From NCBI GenBank assembly GCA_024742665.1, contig JANSYA010000002.1:186001-250000 (forward strand): DNA of 64,000 nucleotides, given 5' to 3'. Positions 33,195 to 42,148 of this stretch are shown piece by piece (position 1 is the first letter of the stretch; each line of letters opens with the position of its first letter). Position numbers and translations under genes: made by a program. The DNA is from a bacterium (GTDB taxonomy: Bacteria > Spirochaetota > Leptospiria > Leptospirales > Leptonemataceae). The notes below the pieces were generated by a model that ran no database searches, was not told the DNA's origin, and saw only the letters and a list, made by a program, of their open reading frames with translations.

Positions 33195-35689
33195 TTCAGG
33201 GGGCGACTTCGGCTGCGCTGGATCTGGCCGTCGCCCTGTTCCAGACGGCGCTGCTCTTCGGGCCGGCCTGGTTTCTGAGCCGCCTGACTGTGCCGCGTCA
33301 ATCCGGCAGCGCCGCGGCGGGCGCGCCCTCGGGTGATCAGCTCATTGCCGTCACCCTGTGGGCGGCGACTCTCGTTTATGCGAACTACCTGCTTTCGCGT
33401 TTGATCGGCGTCTACACCTGGCCCGTGACTCTGACGCTGCACGCCGCGACGGTCGCCGGCCTCGCCCTCGTCTATAAAACGATACGCCGGCATACGCCCG
33501 CGGAGCCTCCGCGCGATGCGGCGAAGCGATCATCGGCGGCGCCGCCAGCGTTGCTTCAGGCGCTCACGCAGTCGCGGAGCTTCGCCTGGAGCTGGACGGC
33601 GGTCGCGGGAGTGATCTTAACAGGCGTTTTCTTGAACTTAAGAACGCCGCCCGGGGGATGGGACGCTCTAACCTATCACCTGGACTTTCCCGCGCAGTGG
33701 ATTCGGGCCGGCGAAATCTTTCCGGCGATCACGGCCTACGGCGATTATTCCCCGACTTATTATCCGATGCTGGTCGAAGCCTTCGCCGGCTGGTATTTGC
33801 TGCCCGGTCGGGGCGCGGTCGTCGCCGATCTCGTGCAGACGCTGTTTATTCCGCTGCTCTATTTTTCCCTCAGGGACATCGCCTATTTTTATGCACGACG
33901 ACTGCGGCTCGACGACGGGTCCGAGATTCCCGGAAGCGCCGGCGCGAGAACGCCGGAAAGACGCGCAAACCAGAATTCGTTTTCGAATCCTGTTTCGATT
34001 GCGGCGGAGTTTGCGCCGCTATTGATTCTGAGCCTGCCCTATCTGCAATCCTCGCTGCTCGTCGCCGACAACGACTTCGTGCTGTGCGCGCTTCTTTTGG
34101 CGGCCTGGCGCGGAATCCTGAAGCGCGGCCTGGTCTCTTTCGCCGCCGCAGCTCCGATCGCTCTTTCCCTGACGGTCAAGTACACCGGCCTGGTCTACGC
34201 CGGCGCGCTGGTATCGACGCTGTTACTCATGGCTCTGGCCGCGCGCTTGCGTTCCGCTCGCCAATCGGCTCGCTCCGCGAAACGAGATTCGCACGGTGCG
34301 CACGAAACGCAGGAGCCGTTCGCCGTCGGCGCTGCGGGTCTCGCGGGGCTGGCTCTGCTCGCTGTGATCGGCGCATCGCCGTATTTGTTGAATCTATGGC
34401 TGACCGGCAATCCCGTGTATCCGGCGGAAGTCGAGCTGTTCGGCTGGCAGTTTTTCGCGGGCTATTATCCGCGCGAATTTTTTACGCAGCATCCATTTTA
34501 TGAATTTCGCTGGCTGGCTTTTTTTACGGAGCCGGGCCTGAGTCTTCCGCTGCTGATCGCCTGCTGCAGCGCGATCAGCGCGGCGATCGGCCTGCGGGCC
34601 AATCGAATCTCCGCATTGCTACCGCCCCTGCTGGTTCCGGCCGCGCTCTTTCTGGCCTTTTATCTTTTTGTACCGCTGCGACAGTTTCGCCTGGCTCTGC
34701 CGGTCATCGCGTGCTGCGGTCCGGCTGTGATTCTGCTGGAGTTCGCTATCGCGCGCATCAGGCAACGCAATCCCGATGGAAAATTCGCCGGCCTGAGCGC
34801 AATCATCGAAACCGCCGCTATCAATATCGCACTGCCCGCGACGATCGCCCTGCAGTGTCTGCTCGTCGTCCTGCGCTTCGCGGAGTCTTATAGTTCCCCC
34901 TGGCCGGGCGGCATCCACATTGGTCTGAACGAAATATCTCGCGCCACGCTGACGGTCGTTCCTTTCACGACGCCCGGCGGCGCTCTGGCCTTCGCCGCTC
35001 TGACGCTGCTCGTCATCGCGCTGCTCGTCATCGCGCGCCATATCTATCGCGCAGCTTCCGACCGCCGCCTGCTTCGCAGCTTTGTCGCAGCGGCGATCCT
35101 GACGATTGCGGCGACCGCAGCTCTGCATGAACAACAGCGCGTCGCCTATAGCGGAGACGGACTCGCCGCGGCCTATAATACGGTCCGGGCCATGCGCGAA
35201 TCATCCAGGGACTCCCTGCATCCCGGCGCGATCGGCGTTATAGGAACCAACGCTCTCTTTCCCCTGCGGCACCGTCGCATCGGGCGAAGGCAAAACGCCG
35301 ACGAGCGCCCCGGCGATGAACGCGATGGATCGATCACCGACGTGCGGCTTTTACTGAACCGGCCCCACGGCGATCGGGCGCTGCATTTGCGCGACGAGTC
35401 TTTGCGCTACGATCCGGAAGCCGGCGGCTGGCTCGCGATCGGCACCCTGGCATTTCGTGAAATTTTCGAAGCCAATCTGAGGCGCTACGATATTCAAACC
35501 CTGCTGATCGCGACGACGATCGGCACGAATGGTCGCTGGCCGGCCGAGTACGAATGGTTGCAGACGGATCCGAAAACCTGGAGCTGTCCGCATCTCTTTT
35601 CCAATGCTTCGTCCGGAGATCCCGGCGCCCGCGTGGCGCTCTGCGTGCGAAAGCCGGCGACGAATGCGAAGCTAAAGATCGCGCGTTAA
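33191..35689 (+). CDS. Large GT-C-like polytopic membrane protein
   Basis: About 832 residues. The start is uncertain: no ATG, GTG or TTG fits before the first helix, and the frame passes through the acyltransferase stop at 33192-33194, so a CTG at 33191 or an ATT at 33194 is the likely coupled start. There are ~11-13 membrane helices. Just after one helix comes 'GGWDALTYHLDFPAQWIRAGE', placed like the first extracytoplasmic Asp-containing loop of GT-C glycosyltransferases (ArnT/PMT type), followed by 'YPMLVEAFAGWYLLPG'. The C-terminal ~170 residues are a soluble domain. It would use a polyprenyl-linked sugar donor on the outer face. Family assignment is by topology. Confidence 0.7.
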   Translation: MIQGATSAALDLAVALFQTALLFGPAWFLSRLTVPRQSGSAAAGAPSGDQLIAVTLWAATLVYANYLLSRLIGVYTWPVTLTLHAATVAGLALVYKTIRRHTPAEPPRDAAKRSSAAPPALLQALTQSRSFAWSWTAVAGVILTGVFLNLRTPPGGWDALTYHLDFPAQWIRAGEIFPAITAYGDYSPTYYPMLVEAFAGWYLLPGRGAVVADLVQTLFIPLLYFSLRDIAYFYARRLRLDDGSEIPGSAGARTPERRANQNSFSNPVSIAAEFAPLLILSLPYLQSSLLVADNDFVLCALLLAAWRGILKRGLVSFAAAAPIALSLTVKYTGLVYAGALVSTLLLMALAARLRSARQSARSAKRDSHGAHETQEPFAVGAAGLAGLALLAVIGASPYLLNLWLTGNPVYPAEVELFGWQFFAGYYPREFFTQHPFYEFRWLAFFTEPGLSLPLLIACCSAISAAIGLRANRISALLPPLLVPAALFLAFYLFVPLRQFRLALPVIACCGPAVILLEFAIARIRQRNPDGKFAGLSAIIETAAINIALPATIALQCLLVVLRFAESYSSPWPGGIHIGLNEISRATLTVVPFTTPGGALAFAALTLLVIALLVIARHIYRAASDRRLLRSFVAAAILTIAATAALHEQQRVAYSGDGLAAAYNTVRAMRESSRDSLHPGAIGVIGTNALFPLRHRRIGRRQNADERPGDERDGSITDVRLLLNRPHGDRALHLRDESLRYDPEAGGWLAIGTLAFREIFEANLRRYDIQTLLIATTIGTNGRWPAEYEWLQTDPKTWSCPHLFSNASSGDPGARVALCVRKPATNAKLKIAR

Positions 35690-35815
35690 AAAATCGCTTG
35701 TAGAATGGCGACGAAGGCCTAGATTCCGGATTCGAAAACGCCGCGACGCGCGAGTGATGGATAGTTTCCAGGCAAACGATTTGCGCGGCGAAACGAAGAA
35801 CGGGATATCATTAGA

Positions 35816-36631
35816 ATGGGCAACAAAAAGAAAAACAAAGACCGGGCCAAAAACAAGGCAATGCTGAGCTCGACGGAAAAACACGCGATCTACTTTCATC
35901 TCGTCTTCGCGGCCGTCACCGCCGCCTTCTTACTCGCACCGACCGGCCCGGAAATCGGCTGGAAAATATTTCTGCTGCTCGTCGTTTATAATATCGCTTT
36001 GCCGGTTCTCGGCCGCCGCCTCGGCCACGACCGCTGGTTCGATCTGTGGCTCTTCGTTTTTCCTCTGAGTCTGCTGCAGATCTTTCCCGACTGGTTCATG
36101 TCGGCGGTTCTGAATTCGCTGGTCTTTCCCGACACGGGCTTTCCTTTTATTGGAACGGTCGGCGCCTACATGGGACTCATGTGGAGCATTCCGCTCTTCG
36201 CGATTTTATTTGTCACCTGGCGCGCTCGCAAAAATCTGAGTCGGGCTGGAGCCTACGTCCTGGTCGTCGTCTTAACAGTCGTAACCTTCGGCATCGCCGA
36301 GGCGACTCTGTGGGTGATTCCGATCTGGTACGCCGCGCCGCATATTCTCGCGCCGGCCTATATCGCGGTCTACGTGATCATCGGCGAAGCCATTCTCGGC
36401 ATCGCCGCCTGGTATGCCTATCAGACCGTCGCCGACCGCGGCATTGGCTCGAAGCTCGTGGCGGCGCTGGCCGTCATGCTGATTTACACGGGCGCGATCG
36501 CCGTATCTTATCTGCTGGTCGAGCGCACCATGCGGGGCGTGCCGGGCATTCAGATCGAGGTGTCGGAGTCCGTTAGAGCGCTGGAAGTCGATCCGACGGG
36601 ACCAACGAATCCGACGAATCCGACCCCGTAA
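35816..36631 (+). CDS. Polytopic membrane protein of unknown function
   Basis: 271 residues beginning with a Lys/Asn-rich cytoplasmic stretch (MGNKKKNKDRAKNKAM), then 7-8 hydrophobic helices covering ~25-245. Conserved-looking polar spots are 'FPDWFMSAVLNSLVFPDTG' and 'GIAEATLWVIPIW', with Glu and Trp inside helices. The tail ends in a Pro/Thr/Asn repeat (TGPTNPTNPTP). I do not recognise a named family. It lies between the GT-C-like protein and an SMR-like protein on the same strand, with a 126-bp gap upstream, so a role in envelope lipid or glycan handling is only a guess. Confidence 0.7.
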   Translation: MGNKKKNKDRAKNKAMLSSTEKHAIYFHLVFAAVTAAFLLAPTGPEIGWKIFLLLVVYNIALPVLGRRLGHDRWFDLWLFVFPLSLLQIFPDWFMSAVLNSLVFPDTGFPFIGTVGAYMGLMWSIPLFAILFVTWRARKNLSRAGAYVLVVVLTVVTFGIAEATLWVIPIWYAAPHILAPAYIAVYVIIGEAILGIAAWYAYQTVADRGIGSKLVAALAVMLIYTGAIAVSYLLVERTMRGVPGIQIEVSESVRALEVDPTGPTNPTNPTP

Positions 36632-36732
36632 GTCGCAGTCGCGGAGCCTCACGCTCTGGCCGAAGCATCGCGACGAAATTGCGTCGCTTATAATAGTGGA
36701 CTTCCTGCGGGAGCCGTCAAATAAAGTTCCGC

Positions 36733-37107
36733 ATGGGCTACGTATTCCTGATTGTCGCGCTGCTCTTTAACGCGAGCGCGAATATTCTCATGAAACTCGG
36801 CGCGACGGCCATGGAGGGCGTCGACCTGAGCGTCATGACTCCGGTCGATAAGGTGCTGACCCTGCTCACCAACTGGCACCTGATGCTCGGCCTGGTGCTC
36901 TTCGCATCGAACGTGATCTTTTATATCGTAGCCCTGAAGCGCATCAATCTATCGATCGCCTATCCGATTATGACCTCGGGCGGCTTTCTGATCATTTCGC
37001 TCTTTTCCGTGTACTACCTGAAGGAGCACCTGGGTCCGCTGCAAATCGCGGGCATCGTGCTGATCGCCATCGGCATCGCTCTCCTCGCCTACAATATAGA
37101 AGGATAA
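36733..37107 (+). CDS. SMR/EamA-like four-helix membrane protein
   Basis: 124 residues with four membrane helices (~3-22, 44-68, 72-92, 98-118). The arrangement, 'NILMKLGA', 'NLSIAYPIMTSGGFLIISLFS' and 'LKEHLGPLQIAGIVLIAIGI' match the small multidrug resistance superfamily. The membrane Glu essential for proton-coupled efflux in EmrE (residue 14) is replaced by Asn13. It therefore resembles the ArnE/ArnF type of subunit, which flips polyprenyl-linked sugars, more than a drug pump. It fits with the GT-C-like protein upstream. The 3' end of the gene is copied in the downstream repeats. Confidence 0.82.
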   Translation: MGYVFLIVALLFNASANILMKLGATAMEGVDLSVMTPVDKVLTLLTNWHLMLGLVLFASNVIFYIVALKRINLSIAYPIMTSGGFLIISLFSVYYLKEHLGPLQIAGIVLIAIGIALLAYNIEG

Positions 37108-37234
37108 GGTCCGCGGAGCCACGGGCTCCTCGCTTATAATATAGAGGGATAGGGCCGCGGAGCTGGTGCTCCTCGCCTACAATATAGAAGGATAAGGTCC
37201 GCGGATAAAGTCCGCGGAGCTGGTGCTCCTCGCC
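37081..37234. repeat. Tandem repeat copying the 3' end of the SMR-like gene
   Basis: Three units start with CTCCTCGCYTAYAATATAG at 37081, 37126 and 37169, of 45, 43 and 57 bp; a fourth is cut after CTCCTCGCC (37226-37234). Unit 1 is the last nine codons of the SMR-like gene with its stop. Unit 3 repeats that stretch exactly, while unit 2 has drifted. Unit 3 also has an internal duplication around GGATAA(A)GTCCGC. Confidence 0.88.
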
Positions 37235-37264
37235 GGCTTGATTTCTCGGGCGACGAGGAGCTTT
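37225..37264. terminator. Candidate bidirectional terminator hairpin
   Basis: GCTCCTCG (37225-37232) pairs perfectly with CGAGGAGC (37254-37261) around a 21-nt loop, between the convergent SMR-like and cysteine-rich genes. Only a TTT follows, so termination strength is doubtful. Confidence 0.4.
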
Positions 37265-37279
37265 GCGATCCCAATTTTC

Positions 37280-37597
37280 TCAGGAGCCTTTCAGGCGTTT
37301 GTGTTCGTTGCCGTTGCCGTCAATGCAAACCGTGCCGGAACCCATCTGGCAGGATCCGGAATAGCCGGTGATGTTGCCGCACTTTGAGCCGGTGGCTTTT
37401 TTACAGGCGGCCTTCGCTTTCTTGCGGGCCGAGTTATTGTTCCCGTCCACGCAGACTTTTACGCCGTCCGCGTCGCTGAAGCTGAAGCATTTCGCTGAAA
37501 GCGTTGCAGGCAATGCTAAAGTCAGGGCCAGGGCGACGCTCAGTCCGAGCAGGCTCGCGCTTTTATTTTTCGTTCGGTTCTTACGGTTTGAAATCAT
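37280..37597 (-). CDS. Small cysteine-rich secreted protein
   Basis: 105 residues. A basic N-terminus and hydrophobic core end 'ATLSAK', predicting export and a mature protein of ~70 residues. The mature part has six Cys and two related halves: 'GVKVCVDGNNNSARK' and 'GTVCIDGNGNEHKR', each centred on VC(V/I)DGN. Three disulfides are likely. It is rich in Lys and Asn. No lipobox, so it is probably periplasmic or released. The start lacks a Shine-Dalgarno (the upstream is pyrimidine-rich CTTTCTCTT). Family unknown; small disulfide-rich exports can be binding proteins or enzyme inhibitors. Confidence 0.65.
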   Translation of the reverse strand: MISNRKNRTKNKSASLLGLSVALALTLALPATLSAKCFSFSDADGVKVCVDGNNNSARKKAKAACKKATGSKCGNITGYSGSCQMGSGTVCIDGNGNEHKRLKGS

Positions 37598-37707
37598 AAG
37601 AGAAAGGTATCACGCGCAATTGTAGCGGTCGCCCCAACTTATAAGTTGCACCTTCCGCACCGGTAGCCTTCGGTTGCGCGGCCAGCGCAGGCCGACGATA
37701 TACGCTC

Positions 37708-37989
37708 TCAGGAAAAGATCGTCCAGATACCGATCAGAACAAAGGCTGAACCGGCCACAATCCGAATTGTACGCGGCGATGCGAGGTCGCCCAACCAGCC
37801 GCCGGCCAGCACGCCAATGCCCGCCGCGCAGCTCAAGGCCAGCGTCGATGCGCCGAAAATCAGCCACGGGTTCAGGCTCCGATCCGTCGCATACAGCAGA
37901 GTCGCAAGCTGGGTCTTGTCGCCGACTTCGGCGAGAAAGATCGTGATGAAGACGGCGGCGAAGGATTGAATCCAGACGGGAAATTCCAT
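37708..37989 (-). CDS. Half-size UPF0016/GDT1-type membrane transporter
   Basis: 93 residues, three membrane helices. The family motif E-x-G-D-K-(T/S) appears as 'LAEVGDKTQLATLLYA' at ~20-35. Full-length UPF0016 proteins (TMEM165/Gdt1/MneA group, Mn2+ or Ca2+ exporters) have two such repeats; this has one, so it should act as a dimer, as do other single-repeat bacterial members. Cation export is inferred from the family. No second half-size gene is visible nearby, so a homodimer is the likelier arrangement. It sits 108 bp upstream (on the same strand, further 3') of the Gld-type exporter genes and is probably separate. Confidence 0.85.
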   Translation of the reverse strand: MEFPVWIQSFAAVFITIFLAEVGDKTQLATLLYATDRSLNPWLIFGASTLALSCAAGIGVLAGGWLGDLASPRTIRIVAGSAFVLIGIWTIFS

Positions 37990-38097
37990 ACGCCACCCTG
38001 GCAGTCAAAGCGCCCAACACGAATAAAAAAATCGCCCCGCCGGACGCAAGCCGCGGGACCGATGCGCCGCGAACAACAGGCTCACAGTCCCCGCCGC

Positions 38098-39300
38098 TTA
38101 TTGCAACAGCGGACTGACGCCCGGCTGCTGCTGTCGATCCACCAGCTTTTCGCGAGGATTCAGCAGATCTTCGATGAATACCGAGCTGATTTCCACCAGG
38201 GATCCGTCGGAAGTGCGCAGCAGATAGTTGCTGAAATTCTTGCGTCCCAGAACGGTAAATACGAGCTCCGAACGATCCGTAAGATTGCCCGGCGTCGTAT
38301 ATTCGACGCGCAGGACGAACGGAAACTCCGGCGGCGTTTCGAAATCCTTCAGCACCTCGCTCGTGGCGACTCCGACTTCATTCTTCGCCCCGTTCCCACC
38401 GCTCGCTCCGGGAAACGCAATCGCCTTCCATTCTACAATATCAGCCGCGATCTGCTCGACCTGGTCCGCGCGAACGCTGCCGGCGATCGGCGGAGACTGC
38501 ATACGCCAGACGCCGCCGTCTTTCACCAGCGAAACGAGCGCGGCCGCGTCGGCGAATTCGGCGTGAATGCCGGTGACGGCCGCCGTCTTCAGGTTCGGCG
38601 GAACCAGGCGGCGATTCCGAAAATAATCGGCTTCCCCGGGCCCGGCCACACTGCGCAGATTCGTTTCCGCCAGATAGACTTCTTTTTCATCGTCCAGGCG
38701 CAGATAACTCTGATTCCCGCGCAGGCTGGATCGCCCGACGTACAGAGTATGTTTTTCGCCGTCGTTCAGCTGAAAGCCAAGCGAGAGCCCCAAATAGCGC
38801 CCGGTCGAATCCGTGCCCATTTCCAGGTCCCGATCTTTTTCATACGAACGCGGCACATAATGATGCCGGCGGGCTTCCGCAAGATTGCCGAAAAGCTCCG
38901 CGACGCGCTCGGCGTCGGCGGGAAACTCCTGCACATTTTCGCCGCGGCGAATTTGCAGGCGCCAGGCGAACTCCGGTTCGGCACGTGAAAAGACGCCGCC
39001 GGCCTCGTCCGTAGCGCTCCACTGCTCCCGGGGCAGCTCCGACTGGCGCGTCAGTGTCACGACGACGCGCTCAGATGAGGCCGACTCTCCGGAAGCGCCG
39101 CGGAAATCGGGGTCCCGGATTTCAATTTTTGCGACGTCGGCCTGAGATATATCGAGCAGCGGACTGGCCGCGGCGTAGCCCGTGGCGAAGAGCCCCAGGG
39201 GATTGTACTGAAAAAACAGAATCACCGCGAGCAGGGCGTTGACTCCGAAGAGTATTCCGCCGGGATTCTCTCTTAGCTTATCCTGAATCATTGTTAACAT
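38098..39300 (-). CDS. DUF4340-domain membrane-anchored protein
   Basis: 400 residues; the ATG at 39300 has GAGG upstream, while an ATG at 39291 is the alternative. One N-terminal membrane helix (~14-35) is followed by a large beta-rich extracytoplasmic part. 'FAWRLQIRRGENVQEFPADAERV', 'LGLSLGFQLNDGEKHTLYVG' and 'YLAETNLRSVAGPGEADYFRNRRL' fit the DUF4340 pattern, whose members are regularly encoded beside GldG-like and ABC-2 permease genes. It is last in a four-gene set with GldA-, GldF- and GldG-like products and probably forms the external part of that transporter. Confidence 0.85.
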   Translation of the reverse strand: MLTMIQDKLRENPGGILFGVNALLAVILFFQYNPLGLFATGYAAASPLLDISQADVAKIEIRDPDFRGASGESASSERVVVTLTRQSELPREQWSATDEAGGVFSRAEPEFAWRLQIRRGENVQEFPADAERVAELFGNLAEARRHHYVPRSYEKDRDLEMGTDSTGRYLGLSLGFQLNDGEKHTLYVGRSSLRGNQSYLRLDDEKEVYLAETNLRSVAGPGEADYFRNRRLVPPNLKTAAVTGIHAEFADAAALVSLVKDGGVWRMQSPPIAGSVRADQVEQIAADIVEWKAIAFPGASGGNGAKNEVGVATSEVLKDFETPPEFPFVLRVEYTTPGNLTDRSELVFTVLGRKNFSNYLLRTSDGSLVEISSVFIEDLLNPREKLVDRQQQPGVSPLLQ

Positions 39301-39318
39301 AACTCCGCCTCGCGCAGA

Positions 39319-41196
39319 TCAGTTCTCGGTCGTCGCAAGCACTTCCGGCGCCGACTCGGGGGCGAGACCGCGGCGCTGATTGCGGCGCAGCAATCGCAGA
39401 GTGCCGAAGATCGCGAGAATTGCCGGTATAGCCAGAACATGGAAGTACGTAAAAAGCGTTTCGAAGGCGCTCTGCAAAGTCGGGCTTTCCGGAAAAAACG
39501 GATCAAGCCTGGCGAGGGCCGGCACCCGCGAGCGCGCCGCGATCAAATCCGTATCGCCCTGCACCGCTTCGAGTAAATTCAAAACGAAGGCCCGGTTGAT
39601 ACCGAAGACCTGCAAGCCGGCCTGGTTGCGCAATAGTAAATCCGAAACGAGGTAGGGCGTGCCGATCACGACCAGGTTCGAAGCCGTGTCGCCGGCCTGG
39701 CCGGAACGAAAGCGCGCCGGGTCCGCCGCTTCCGGCAGAGTCTCTTCACTGTAGCCGCTCTGGAATTTGCCGCTGGCGAAGACCGCCATCGGCGCCGCTT
39801 CCCCCGTGCGAATATCCCCGGCTCCGCTGCCGACTTCCGCCACCGGTCCATAGTCCAGACTGGCGCCGTCTCGCCGGACCGCGCCGCTCGTACTGCGAAT
39901 CAGAACTTCGAAGCTGACGTTCGGCTGCACCGCTTCGCGCAGGTCCAGCGAAGACGTCCAGGGCAGGACCAGCTCTTCGATCGGCGCGAGAGCCGGATTG
40001 TCGCTGACGATATTGCCCAGATCCCGGGCGTAGACCGGCCAGGCGGCGTACGGAAACTGGCGCACGAACTGACCGAAAAGATCGTAGATCGGCATGCCCT
40101 GGCGCGGTTCGAATAAAATCTCTCCGTTCACGACGACGCCGTAGCGACCGAGCCATTCGTTAAAACGCTGCAGATCCTCGCCCGGCACGGCCGCGAAACC
40201 GATGCCCGCATTGCCGCCGAGACCGAACTGCGCCGTGCGCGGATCCGGTTCCTGCATCTGAAACTCAAAGCCCTTCGCGAGCACGATCAGGTTGCCGCCG
40301 CGCATGAGAAATTGATCGATATGATAGCTTTCGATGTCTTCGAAACGTGGCAGGCCGATCATCAGCAGGGTTTCAATCCCCGCGGGAATCGGATCGAGCG
40401 GGCTCACGTCCTGCACGCGTCCCTGTTCGTCTTCGAGCACCGTGCGAAAGCCGTAGTAGTTGTCTTTATTCTGATCCTGCTGTTGCTGCCAGGCCGTCGC
40501 ACCGGAAAGTCCGGGGGCCTGAACGAAAGCGATGCCGCTCTGGGCGTCGCCCGAGCGACCGAATTTTTTAATCAATCGTAGAAAGCGATACTCCAGGTCC
40601 TGCACGAACCATTCGCCTTCGATCAGATTCAGCACTTCGGTGGTTTCGCCCTGCTGAATAAAGACGCCAAAGTACGCGACGCGCACGTTGCTCTCGGCGT
40701 CCTTGCGCTGCTCGATAGGCAGACCCTGCACGCCGCGCTCTTCCGCCTGCTTGCGACTTTCTTCGGAGTCCGGATCGATGATCGTCAGATTGATCTTTTC
40801 GCCGCCGACCCGGTCGATTTCCCGCAGAGTTCCGAGCAGGGGTTCGATGCCGCTTTGAATTTCGCCGGGCACGTCCTGGGAGATATAGGCTTCGACCAGA
40901 ATCGGATCGTCAATCTTCGCCAGAACCGTCGCGGTGCTCGAGGTCAGAGAATTCGCGCGGCGTTCGGTGAAATCGAAGCGGCAGCCCGAAGCCGCCGCGA
41001 CGCCGTTGATCAAAAAGAAAAACAGCACAATGTTCGCATATACGAAAATACGATTGGTATTCAGCCAGGCGATGCCATCGCGCAAAAACGCGCGGACCGG
41101 CGAGGACGCCGCGCTCCCGCCGTCTTCGCGGGCCGCGTCGCTCCGGGCGTCGGCGGGAGTGTTCGCTTTCCCCTTCGCGTTTTCATTTTCGCTCAT
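39319..41196 (-). CDS. GldG-like ABC transporter auxiliary protein
   Basis: 625 residues. After a charged cytoplasmic N-terminus comes a membrane helix (~52-70), 'FDFTERRANSLTSST', and a large extracytoplasmic domain with 'LLGTLREIDRVGGEKINLTIIDPD' split over strands. That is the ABC-type uncharacterised domain of GldG. A second helix near ~585-605 places the Arg-rich end in the cytoplasm. Its start overlaps the stop of the permease gene by 4 bp. GldG works with GldF and GldA in the Bacteroidetes gliding apparatus; relatives elsewhere have no known substrate. Confidence 0.88.
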   Translation of the reverse strand: MSENENAKGKANTPADARSDAAREDGGSAASSPVRAFLRDGIAWLNTNRIFVYANIVLFFFLINGVAAASGCRFDFTERRANSLTSSTATVLAKIDDPILVEAYISQDVPGEIQSGIEPLLGTLREIDRVGGEKINLTIIDPDSEESRKQAEERGVQGLPIEQRKDAESNVRVAYFGVFIQQGETTEVLNLIEGEWFVQDLEYRFLRLIKKFGRSGDAQSGIAFVQAPGLSGATAWQQQQDQNKDNYYGFRTVLEDEQGRVQDVSPLDPIPAGIETLLMIGLPRFEDIESYHIDQFLMRGGNLIVLAKGFEFQMQEPDPRTAQFGLGGNAGIGFAAVPGEDLQRFNEWLGRYGVVVNGEILFEPRQGMPIYDLFGQFVRQFPYAAWPVYARDLGNIVSDNPALAPIEELVLPWTSSLDLREAVQPNVSFEVLIRSTSGAVRRDGASLDYGPVAEVGSGAGDIRTGEAAPMAVFASGKFQSGYSEETLPEAADPARFRSGQAGDTASNLVVIGTPYLVSDLLLRNQAGLQVFGINRAFVLNLLEAVQGDTDLIAARSRVPALARLDPFFPESPTLQSAFETLFTYFHVLAIPAILAIFGTLRLLRRNQRRGLAPESAPEVLATTEN

Positions 41197-42068
41197 CGTT
41201 CCCTCCGTAAGATCCAGACGTTGATCGTCAGCATCAGGGCCATAAAGCTGATATAAAAGAACAGGTCGCTCAAATCGACGACGCCGCGCGAAAAGGAATC
41301 GTAGTGATAACCGATCGTAAAAAAGCCGATCAGTCCCGCGGCGGACGGCGGTATATGCTGCCGGATCAGATAATAATTCGCCAGAAACATCAGCGCGCTC
41401 ACGACGAAGATCAAAATAAAAGCGACGATCTGCTCGCGGGTCGTCGACGAAATCACCATGCCCAGGCTGACGTAGGCGCCGGCCATCAGAATCGATCCGA
41501 CGTACATCGTAAACGTCGCGCCCCAGTCGAAGTTTTCGCCGATCATATACACCGAAAACGCCAGCGGCAAAGACGCGAGCACGAGCGCGCTCACGTAGGT
41601 CCAGGCGGCGGCGAATTTCGCCAGCACCAGATCGACTTCCCGCAGAGGCAGCGTGCTCAGTAGTTCGATCGTGCCGCTCTTGCGTTCTTCGGCCCAGATG
41701 CGCATCGTCACCGCGGGCACGAATAGAATAAAAGTCGCCGGCAAGAGCGACATATATCCGCGAATCGTCGCCGTCTGGGCGTCCCAGAAGGCCGGCACCA
41801 GCGGAACTATGCCGAGAAAGAAAAATCCGAAGTTAAACAACAAACACACCACGGCGAAGACGTAGCCGATGGGCGTATTAAAATAATTGCGCAGCTCTCG
41901 ACGAAAGAGCGGCCCGTGCAGCGCCGTTGTCAGAATATAAAGTCCCGCCCACAGGACTGCGATCACGAAGAGCATGCCCAGAGAAGCGGCGTCGAATCGC
42001 AGCAGCCCCTGCAGGTTGATTAAGATCATCGCCGGCAGCGCCAGCCAGACTAAGGTTCCAGGTTTCAT
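41193..42068 (-). CDS. ABC-2 type permease (GldF-like)
   Basis: 291 residues with 7-8 membrane helices. 'RRELRNYFNTPIGYVFAVVCLLF' near residues 54-76 is the classic entry to ABC-2 permeases, and 'MRIWAEERKSGTIELLSTLPL' around 123-143 is the coupling region that meets the ATPase. The N-terminal ~50 residues carry two extra hydrophobic segments. It pairs with the ATPase at 42149 and the GldG-like protein at 39319, with which it overlaps by 4 bp. Function: export or membrane remodelling, substrate unknown. Confidence 0.92.
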   Translation of the reverse strand: MKPGTLVWLALPAMILINLQGLLRFDAASLGMLFVIAVLWAGLYILTTALHGPLFRRELRNYFNTPIGYVFAVVCLLFNFGFFFLGIVPLVPAFWDAQTATIRGYMSLLPATFILFVPAVTMRIWAEERKSGTIELLSTLPLREVDLVLAKFAAAWTYVSALVLASLPLAFSVYMIGENFDWGATFTMYVGSILMAGAYVSLGMVISSTTREQIVAFILIFVVSALMFLANYYLIRQHIPPSAAGLIGFFTIGYHYDSFSRGVVDLSDLFFYISFMALMLTINVWILRRER

Positions 42069-42148
42069 AATTTTATATGTGCGAATACTCAGGCTCCGGC
42101 CCCGCGCTCATCGCGTCGCGCGATAGGCGGCGGACAGCCGATGCCGAT

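Noticed and set aside
37081..37234. CRISPR-like repeats
   Set aside because: Units are directly adjacent without spacers and derive from a coding 3' end; no cas genes are present.
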